Part shown: positions 39,718 to 46,564 of the stretch, in pieces
How positions within the stretch are numbered: the first letter of the stretch is position 1
Layout of the letters: the number at the start of each line of letters is the position of its first letter
Assembly (NCBI GenBank): GCA_022567135.1
Contig: JADFHP010000002.1
Location: forward strand, 1-46,564
From: Chloroflexota bacterium
Lineage (GTDB): Bacteria; Chloroflexota; Dehalococcoidia; Lucifugimonadales; Lucifugimonadaceae
Direction of reading: 5' to 3'
DNA: 46,564 nt
The notes under the pieces: generated by a model
Database searches by the model: none
Seen by the model: only the letters and a program-made list of their open reading frames with translations
Told to the model about the DNA's origin: nothing
Program-made: the position numbers and the translations under genes

Positions 39718-40944
39718 ATGGTGCGAACCATGTTCAGCTTCAATTCGGTCGGCGGTCGCTACCAGGCTCTGCATCGCCAAAATCTTTACGTGACGCCCGG
39801 CATTGCCACCCTGTTCTTCCTGGCGTTCCTCATGCTGGACCTTCGGATCGAGCCGACAGAGGACAGTGGATTCGAGCAAGAAAACGCCATCGGAGTGCTG
39901 CTTGCACTGGCTCAAGTATTGCCGCTGGTTTTTTTGCGGAAGGCTCCTTTGGCCACATTAATGGTTATTCTCGTAGCTTTCGTCGCCCATTCCACATTCG
40001 ACTACCAGGTTCTGTGGGTCGCGCAGTTCACCGCGCTTATTGGGCTGTACCAGGTGGCCAGCGCGACCAACAATCGTCAATCGTTTTTCGCAGGAGCGGT
40101 CTGCTTCGGAGTCATCGTGGCGGTATTTGCGATCATCCGACAAGATCTGGATGCCGTGATCGCCCTCACTCTGCTCTTTGCCGCCGTGTGGCTCATCGGA
40201 ATCTTCGTGCGATCGCGCCACGCCCGTCTGGAGATCGCCGAGCTAACGGTCGCAGAGTTATCGGATGAGCAGGCGCGAGCCATGCGGGATGCCACCAATG
40301 AAGAGCGCGCCCGCATCGCCCGCGAGCTTCACGACATCGTTGGACATGCTCTCAACCTTGTGGTGATCCAGGCCGGCGCCGCAAGACGCGTGTTCGAGGC
40401 GTCGCCTGAGAAGGCGCTCGAGGCCCTGGAGTCGATAGAAACGAATGGCCGGCAGGCTCTTTCGGACGTCGATAGAATGCTCGGCATACTTCGAAGTTCA
40501 GATGGCGCTGCTGCACCGAGATCTCCCCTTGAAGTTAGGCCCTCAATGAGCCGTCTGGGCTCTTTGGTAGAAGAGCTTGGCGCAACCGGCCAGCCGGTCG
40601 ATCTAAAAGTATTAGGGACCCCGGCTACACTCGCACCCAGCGTCGATCTTTCGGCATACAGGGTCGTGCAAGAGGCGCTCACTAATGTGATGACACATGC
40701 CGCAGGGGCGAAGGCCCGCGTCGAGATCGAGTACTCGGAAGACCTCCTTGCGGTGACGATCACGAACGATGACTCCGGCGTTAATAAGGCCGGCGGCCGC
40801 ACCAGCGGCGGGCGCGGCATTGTCGGCATGCGGGAGCGGACGGCGCTGTTTGGTGGTGAGTTCCAGGCAGCACGCACGGACGACGGCGGTGGCTGGCGGG
40901 TTTATGCAACGTTTCCTATTGGTCCCATTGGAGGCCGCGAGTGA
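39718..40944 (+). CDS. NarL-type sensor histidine kinase (copy 2)
   Basis: Strong similarity to copy 1: ERARIARELHDIVGHALNLVVIQAGAARRVFEASPEKALEALESIE. Confidence 0.93.
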   Translation: MVRTMFSFNSVGGRYQALHRQNLYVTPGIATLFFLAFLMLDLRIEPTEDSGFEQENAIGVLLALAQVLPLVFLRKAPLATLMVILVAFVAHSTFDYQVLWVAQFTALIGLYQVASATNNRQSFFAGAVCFGVIVAVFAIIRQDLDAVIALTLLFAAVWLIGIFVRSRHARLEIAELTVAELSDEQARAMRDATNEERARIARELHDIVGHALNLVVIQAGAARRVFEASPEKALEALESIETNGRQALSDVDRMLGILRSSDGAAAPRSPLEVRPSMSRLGSLVEELGATGQPVDLKVLGTPATLAPSVDLSAYRVVQEALTNVMTHAAGAKARVEIEYSEDLLAVTITNDDSGVNKAGGRTSGGRGIVGMRERTALFGGEFQAARTDDGGGWRVYATFPIGPIGGRE

Positions 40945-41639
40945 CCGTTCGACTTCTGCTGGTAGACGATGATGACCTTGTCCGCACAGGCCTCAAGATG
41001 ATTCTCGACTCGGACGCAGATCTCGACGTGGTCGGCGAGGCCGCCAATGGCGTTGAGGCGCTGGATATGATCGACGCGCTCAACCCGGACGTGATTCTCA
41101 TGGACATCCAGATGCCAGAGATGGACGGAATCGAGGCAACACGTCGGATAAGCGAAAAATTTCCCGATGACGAAGGCCCGCGGGTGCTCGTGCTCACAAC
41201 GTTCGAGCAGGACGAGTATGTCTTCCAGGCCCTGCGAGCGGGAGCCAGTGGATTTCTCCTTAAGCGCACGCCCGCGGACGACTTGATTGCCGGCATCAAG
41301 ATCGTCGCGGAGGGTGATTCGCTCCTCTCGCCCTCGGTCACCCGACGCCTCATCAACGAGTTCGCGAACACCTCCATTTCTCCCGCGGGGGCCGATACGT
41401 CAGGCAAGCTGGATTCCCTCACGGCACGCGAGATGGAAGTCCTGCAACTCGTCTCGAAGGGCCTCTCGAACCAGGAGATCGCCGACGAGTTCGTGCTCTC
41501 CGAGGGCACGATCAAGACGCATGTGAAGCGGATCCTGGCGAAGCTGGAAGTCAGGGACCGCACCCAGGCGGTGATCTTCGCCTACAACGCCGGGATTATT
41601 CTGCCCGATGCCGGGACGCCGGACGCCGATAGCCAGTAG
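40941..41639 (+). CDS. LuxR/NarL-family response regulator
   Basis: Receiver domain as copy 1 plus LTAREMEVLQLVSKGLSNQEIADEFVLSEGTIKTHVKRILAKLEVRDRTQAV. Confidence 0.95.
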   Translation: MTVRLLLVDDDDLVRTGLKMILDSDADLDVVGEAANGVEALDMIDALNPDVILMDIQMPEMDGIEATRRISEKFPDDEGPRVLVLTTFEQDEYVFQALRAGASGFLLKRTPADDLIAGIKIVAEGDSLLSPSVTRRLINEFANTSISPAGADTSGKLDSLTAREMEVLQLVSKGLSNQEIADEFVLSEGTIKTHVKRILAKLEVRDRTQAVIFAYNAGIILPDAGTPDADSQ

Positions 41640-41703
41640 CGCCATGCAGCGCCCCCGCACCCCCGGGAGATACCCCTCACTGACGGGTCGGAGCACGGGC
41701 CGC

Positions 41704-41722
41704 CGCAGATTGGCTCTGCGGT
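41704..41722 (+). terminator. Hairpin downstream of the response regulator gene
   Basis: CCGCAGA-TTGGC-TCTGCGG, 7-bp perfect stem; no clear U-tract. Confidence 0.35.
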
Positions 41723-41823
41723 TGTGAAACCATTTCAGGCACACCGCAATAGGGACCGGAGGATATACTCACCGCTGATCGGCGAGACCATCGGATGGAT
41801 CAAGACTAAATGAGGCAGAGGAG

Positions 41824-42804
41824 ATGACCATCTCCGGAATGTCACCCCTGGCTGCAGGCGGCGCCGGTGAGATGAGAGATGGAGCCGGGGAGGAACTCCT
41901 CAGCACCGCACTGGAGGTTCACGACCTCGTCAAGTCGTTCAACGGGCGGAGGGTCGTGGACGGCGTTTCGTTCGATCTGCACCGTGGAGAGATCTTCGGA
42001 TTTCTCGGCCCGAACGGTTCCGGGAAAACAACGACGATGCGCATGGCGCTAGACATCATTCGGCCGGACTCTGGCGTCGTTGGGTTACTTGGCGGAACGC
42101 CAACCCGCGAGGCGCTGCGACGGGTCGGATATCTGCCCGAGGAACGGGGACTGCTGCAGCAGGCGCGCGTGCTTGATGTGCTCCGCTACCTGGGCCGGCT
42201 CAAGGGGCTCGATGCATCGATTGCCGAAGCCAGGGTCAAAGAGATGTTGGACCGAGTCGGCCTCGTCGAGCACCTCAACGCGAAGGTGCAGGAGCTCTCG
42301 CGCGGTATGTCACAACTGGTCCAGTTCGCCGGCGCGTTGCTCCATGAGCCAGAGTTGATCATCCTCGATGAGCCGTTCTCGGGGTTGGATCCGCTCAACG
42401 TCGTGTTGATGAAGGACATCATTCGCGAGGAGCAGAGGCGCGGCGCCTCCATCATCTTCAGCACGCACATCATGTCGGATGTCGAGGAGATGTGCGAGCG
42501 CGTGTTGCTCATCGACAACGGTAAGGTCCTTGTGTACGGACCGCTCATGGAACTGAAGCGAGCCCGTGGCACGAGCACCGTCTCCATCACAGCCGAACGC
42601 GAGCCGACCTCAGTCCCGGGCGTCACGGCCCTGAAAGTGGCAAATGGCGCCTACCAGTACCACCTCGGTCCGGGAGCGGAGCCGAAGGCTGTCCTGCGGT
42701 CGTTCATCGATGCCGACATCGATGTCCAGCGTTTCGAGGTGGCGCTACCGACGTTGAACGAGATCTTCATCGAGGAGGTCAGCCGTGCGCGAAACCTTAT
42801 ATGA
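41824..42804 (+). CDS. ABC transporter ATP-binding protein (NatA-like)
   Basis: FGFLGPNGSGKTTTMRMALDII (Walker A), LSRGMSQLVQFAGALLHEPELIILDEPFSGLDP. Confidence 0.95.
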   Translation: MTISGMSPLAAGGAGEMRDGAGEELLSTALEVHDLVKSFNGRRVVDGVSFDLHRGEIFGFLGPNGSGKTTTMRMALDIIRPDSGVVGLLGGTPTREALRRVGYLPEERGLLQQARVLDVLRYLGRLKGLDASIAEARVKEMLDRVGLVEHLNAKVQELSRGMSQLVQFAGALLHEPELIILDEPFSGLDPLNVVLMKDIIREEQRRGASIIFSTHIMSDVEEMCERVLLIDNGKVLVYGPLMELKRARGTSTVSITAEREPTSVPGVTALKVANGAYQYHLGPGAEPKAVLRSFIDADIDVQRFEVALPTLNEIFIEEVSRARNLI

Positions 42805-44002
42805 GGCTCGCATCGTCTTCGAAGAGGAGTTCCGCCGCAACATCAGGCGGCGCGCCTGGCAGATAACGACCGTTATCGTACCGCTCGCGCTTCTCATCGC
42901 GCTGGTCGCGATACCGGCTATCCGGTCCATCACGGCGAGCGACGAAGAGCCGAAACCGATCGGCTACATGGACCTGTCCGGTGAGATCACCGAGGGACAG
43001 TTCCCTGAGCTGGCAGCTTTCGCCAGCCTCGAGGCAGGAATACGGGCGCTGGTGGATGATGACATCGAGGATTTTTTCGTTGTGCCAGCCGACTTTCTGA
43101 AATCCGGTGAGATCGAGTGGCTCACCAACAGGTCCGGGATCTTTGCCGGCGACGACAACAGGGCAAGGTTCGACCGGTTCCTGACGGTTTCAGTGGTCGC
43201 CGAGAGGCTCGAGCCAGACGTGCTCAATCGCGTCCTCTCCGGATCCAGCTTTACCCGCGTCCGCGTCGCGGACGATGGGACGGCATCTGACGAGGATACG
43301 GAGATCAACGAGTTCTTCGTCCCTTTCATTCTCGCGTTTCTCCTCATGATGTCGCTCTTCTTGAACAGCCTCCCACTGTTCCAGAGCGTCTCCGAGGAGA
43401 AAGAGAATCGCATGATGGAGGTGCTCCTCACTTCCCTTTCGCCGATGGCGCTGTTGGCAGGCAAGGTTCTCGCCCTGGGGATCAGCGGGCTGATCCAGAT
43501 CGCAGCGTGGATCGCTGCGATCGCGCTGCTTGGCCCGCGGATCATCGAGCAGATACCGAATGCCGGCGACCTACAGTTCGCCCCCGCGACGTTTCCGGTA
43601 ATGGTGCTCTTCTTCATCGTCGGGTACTTCCTGTTCGCGGTGACGCTCGCGGGCATCGGCGCTGCCACGACGTCCGCGCGCGAAGCGGGCCCGATCGCGG
43701 CCATTGTCACTATGCCGGCCGTCATTCCGGTCTGGCTTTCGAGAGTCATATTGAGTGACCCCGATGGGGGTCTCGCCCGCACTCTGTCGTTTATTCCGCT
43801 CACGGCGCCGACGACGATGATTCAGCGAATCGGCTCAGGGGGCGTCTCCACCGTTGAGATGCTTGGCAGCCTGGCCGTCACCGCGGCGGCGGCCGGGGTA
43901 ATGCTGTTCATCTCGGCCCGCATCTTCCGGGCCGGACTGCTGATGTACGGCCAGCGAATGACTCTGCGCGCAGTCTGGCAGGCGGTGAGGCAAGCGGGAT
44001 AG
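42785..44002 (+). CDS. ABC-2 type transporter permease (NatB-like)
   Basis: EARIVFEEEFRRNIRRRAWQITTVIVPLALLIALVAIP; SEEKENRMMEVLLTSLSPMALLAGKVLALG; overlaps the ATPase gene. Confidence 0.92.
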   Translation: MRETLYEARIVFEEEFRRNIRRRAWQITTVIVPLALLIALVAIPAIRSITASDEEPKPIGYMDLSGEITEGQFPELAAFASLEAGIRALVDDDIEDFFVVPADFLKSGEIEWLTNRSGIFAGDDNRARFDRFLTVSVVAERLEPDVLNRVLSGSSFTRVRVADDGTASDEDTEINEFFVPFILAFLLMMSLFLNSLPLFQSVSEEKENRMMEVLLTSLSPMALLAGKVLALGISGLIQIAAWIAAIALLGPRIIEQIPNAGDLQFAPATFPVMVLFFIVGYFLFAVTLAGIGAATTSAREAGPIAAIVTMPAVIPVWLSRVILSDPDGGLARTLSFIPLTAPTTMIQRIGSGGVSTVEMLGSLAVTAAAAGVMLFISARIFRAGLLMYGQRMTLRAVWQAVRQAG

Positions 44003-44487
44003 CCCGAGCGCTCAGAGGGCGGCGGGCTCTTCGGGTTCGGCGACGCTATCGTCACCCGGAAGTTGAAAAGACAGATCAAAACCGACGCGAATAATTTCAA
44101 GGATGGGCTGGAAGTACAAGCTCACGTCGGTAGCTGATACGGCGTCTTGAGTGCCGCGGGCGGCCTCTCTGGCATGTTTTGGGAAGCCTGATACGAATAC
44201 CGGGCGCTCCTTCGCAGCTGCGCCATTCTGTGCCAGCCAGCCGGCAGCGCCCGGCCCCACGGCCACATACCCCCTGAGAGATACCCCCGCGGTCCCGGCG
44301 TCTGCCCGAAGAGCACAGCCGTCCGCCAGAAGAGTACAAGCAGGTTCACCCCTGAGTGGACTGCGAGCGCCCCCCTGGTGTGACGACGCCGCTGAGGAAC
44401 GCCCCTAACTTGGTTTGCAACGACGGGCTCTCCCAACGACCAGACGGTCGGCGGGGCAGCTCCGAATGACTGAGAAGGGGTAAACCA

Positions 44488-46564
44488 ATGACTAGCAAGA
44501 ACCTGACAGGCAAACTGGCGCACTTCAGCGCCCGCCGCCGCTGGACAGTGCTCGGCGCATGGGCAGTAATCCTGGTGGCGGCATTCTTCGTCGCCGGCAG
44601 TATCGGCGAAGTGACAAGCAATGACGGCCAGTCGAATCCGAATGTTGAGTCGGATGTCGCCCGGGCCCTCATCGACGAGCGGATCAACACCGAAGATAAG
44701 GCGGAAGAGTTCGTCCTGGTCGAGTTCACCTCCGGGACGGTGAATGACGCCGACAACAGGGCGTTCGTCACCGCGCTAGTTGCCGACCTGGAAGAACTCG
44801 AAGACGTGACCAGCGTCGCCAGTTACGTTGACGGTAGCGAAGGGCTAGTGACTTCCGATGAGAAGGCGGCACTGGTCCTAACCACGCTTTCAGTCGACGA
44901 CGACGACGCCATGGACGTCATTGAGCCGTTGCTGGCAGTCATTGAAGATGCCGATGCCACCACCGGTTACAGAGTGACCACCGTTGGCAACGGCAGCGTG
45001 AGTGTGGAGTTCGAAGCTCTCGCTGAGGAGACCCTGGCAAAAGGCGAGATGATCGGAGTCCTGTTTGCGCTCGTCATCCTACTGGTCGTATTCGGCGCAG
45101 CAGTCGCAGCCGGCCTGCCTATTCTGCTGGCCATCTCATCCATCCTCGTCGCCGTAGCACTCAGCGCGATCATCGGCAGGGTGATGGATCTCGACCCGTT
45201 TGTAGTGCAGATCATCACCATGATCGGCCTTGCGGTCGGCATCGACTACTCGCTCTTCATCGTGAAGCGATTTGGCGAGGAGCTTGCCAGGGGTCGCGAC
45301 AAGATGGACGCCATCACAGCCGCCGGCAACTCCGCGGGCCGAACCGTGATGGTCTCCGGCATGGCCGTCATGATCGCCCTCACGGGCATGCTGATCATGC
45401 CTGACATCACCTTCCGCAGCTTTGGCATGGGCGCCATCCTTGTAGTCATCGCCGCGGTCGCCGCAGCCACCACGCTGCTCCCGGCCATCATCAGCATCCT
45501 GGGCCACCGAATCTACTGGCTGCGAATACCGTTTATCAGCCGCAAGATCGTGATCGGCGAGGACCACTCCCAGGATAACGCCGGCACCGGCGGCTTCTGG
45601 GACAAGATCACCAACGCGGTCATCGCCCGTCCTCTACTCAGCGTCATCGTCACAGGCGGCGCATTGGTGGCGGTGTCATCCGCAGTCTTCACAATGAACC
45701 TAGGCGCGAGTGGATTGACTTCGCTCCCCGAAGACAGCCCATCACGGCACGCTTTCGAGATCGTGATCGAAGAGTTCAATGACGGCCTGATCACGTCCGA
45801 GATCGTGATCGACGCAACCGACGTCACGACGGCCCCGGTGCAGAGCGCTGTTGAGCAGCTCCTAGCAGACCTCGCGACAGACTCCTTCTACGGCAATACC
45901 GAGGTCACTATCGCACCCGGCAGCGACCTGGCGGTGATCAGTGCGGTGCTGCAGGGAGACTACTCAGGTCAGGAATCCGAGGATGCACTCTCACGGTTGC
46001 GTGATCAGTACATACCTGCGGCGTTCGATGGCGTAGCAGACGTGTACGTAACCGGAGCTACGGCGGAGACGGTCGACGCGGTGGACCTGATCAAGAGCTG
46101 GATGCCGCTCGTCTTTGGACTGGTCCTCGGCAGCAGCTTCCTGCTCCTGCTGATCGTCTTCCGCAGCATCGTGGTGCCGATCAAGGCGGTCATCATGAAC
46201 GTCCTCTCGGTCGGCGCCGCATACGGACTGCTCGTCCTGGTCTTCCAGCACGGCATCGGAGCAGACCTCCTGGGATTCCAGCAGGCGCCGGCCATCGAGT
46301 TCTGGCTCCCGCTGTTCCTCTTCAGCATCCTGTTCGGCCTCTCGATGGACTACCACGTCTTCCTGCTCAGCCGGATCAAGGAGCACTACGACGAGACCGG
46401 CGACAACAAGGCTTCCGTGGCCTTCGGTCTCCGCTCAACGGCCGGCATCATCACCGGCGCGGCGCTGATCATGGTCGGTGTCTTCGGCGGCTTCGCCATC
46501 GGCGACATGGTGATGATGCAGCAGGTGGGCTTCGGCCTGGCAGCCGCAATCATCATCGACGCCA
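44488..46564 (+). CDS. MMPL family transporter (3'-truncated by window edge)
   Basis: Translated from ATG 44488: MTSKNLTGKLAHFSARRRWTVLGAWAVILVAAFFVAGSIGEVTSNDGQSNPNVESDVARALIDERIN...; FGLSMDYHVFLLSRIKEHYDETGDN; open to window end. Confidence 0.93.
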   Translation, partial: MTSKNLTGKLAHFSARRRWTVLGAWAVILVAAFFVAGSIGEVTSNDGQSNPNVESDVARALIDERINTEDKAEEFVLVEFTSGTVNDADNRAFVTALVADLEELEDVTSVASYVDGSEGLVTSDEKAALVLTTLSVDDDDAMDVIEPLLAVIEDADATTGYRVTTVGNGSVSVEFEALAEETLAKGEMIGVLFALVILLVVFGAAVAAGLPILLAISSILVAVALSAIIGRVMDLDPFVVQIITMIGLAVGIDYSLFIVKRFGEELARGRDKMDAITAAGNSAGRTVMVSGMAVMIALTGMLIMPDITFRSFGMGAILVVIAAVAAATTLLPAIISILGHRIYWLRIPFISRKIVIGEDHSQDNAGTGGFWDKITNAVIARPLLSVIVTGGALVAVSSAVFTMNLGASGLTSLPEDSPSRHAFEIVIEEFNDGLITSEIVIDATDVTTAPVQSAVEQLLADLATDSFYGNTEVTIAPGSDLAVISAVLQGDYSGQESEDALSRLRDQYIPAAFDGVADVYVTGATAETVDAVDLIKSWMPLVFGLVLGSSFLLLLIVFRSIVVPIKAVIMNVLSVGAAYGLLVLVFQHGIGADLLGFQQAPAIEFWLPLFLFSILFGLSMDYHVFLLSRIKEHYDETGDNKASVAFGLRSTAGIITGAALIMVGVFGGFAIGDMVMMQQVGFGLAAAIIIDA

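Noticed and set aside
44012-44523. Several small minus-strand ORFs between the ABC permease and MMPL genes
   Set aside because: Short, overlapping, no recognisable domain and no convincing ribosome-binding context; treated as intergenic.

Overview
GC-rich bacterial chromosomal window, probably Chloroflexota / Dehalococcoidia-like (inferred from gene content and protein style, not tested). It is gene-dense and mostly conserved. Main blocks: the end of a his operon (hisF-HAD-hisIE); rplU-rpmA-rpmE-DUF1385; an MMPL transporter; gyrA; an htpX-pspAB-amidotransferase-like block; an IMPase-like gene; cimA behind a T-box; an F420-dependent LLM oxidoreductase-DUF3090-SCO1664-like block; a JAMM peptidase; an enolase-superfamily enzyme; a penicillin-acylase-like Ntn hydrolase; three tandem DUF3179 lipoproteins; a T-box-led ilvB-ilvN-ilvC-leuA-leuC-(membrane protein)-leuD-leuB operon with a DegT-type aminotransferase at its tail; a duplicated NarL-type two-component system; an ABC-2 exporter; and a partial second MMPL transporter. 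The strongest unusual signal is in the third DUF3179 gene. It is interrupted by one in-frame TGA (26136-26138) exactly where both tandem paralogs have the first Cys of a WCPxCFTG motif. The frame stays open and collinear on both sides, and a perfect 6-bp GC-rich hairpin with a GU-containing loop starts 13 nt after the TGA. This fits a selenocysteine (UxxC) DUF3179 lipoprotein, possibly a new selenoprotein family. Other observations: T-boxes with probable Ile (AUC) and Leu (CUC) specifiers, the latter with a duplicated terminator-like hairpin; a receiver-only response regulator inside the duplicated two-component system; a shared GAGATACCCC motif upstream of three nearby signalling/export units; and an amidotransferase-like protein that has lost its Cys-His-Glu triad. 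No tRNA, rRNA, CRISPR array or transposase was recognised.
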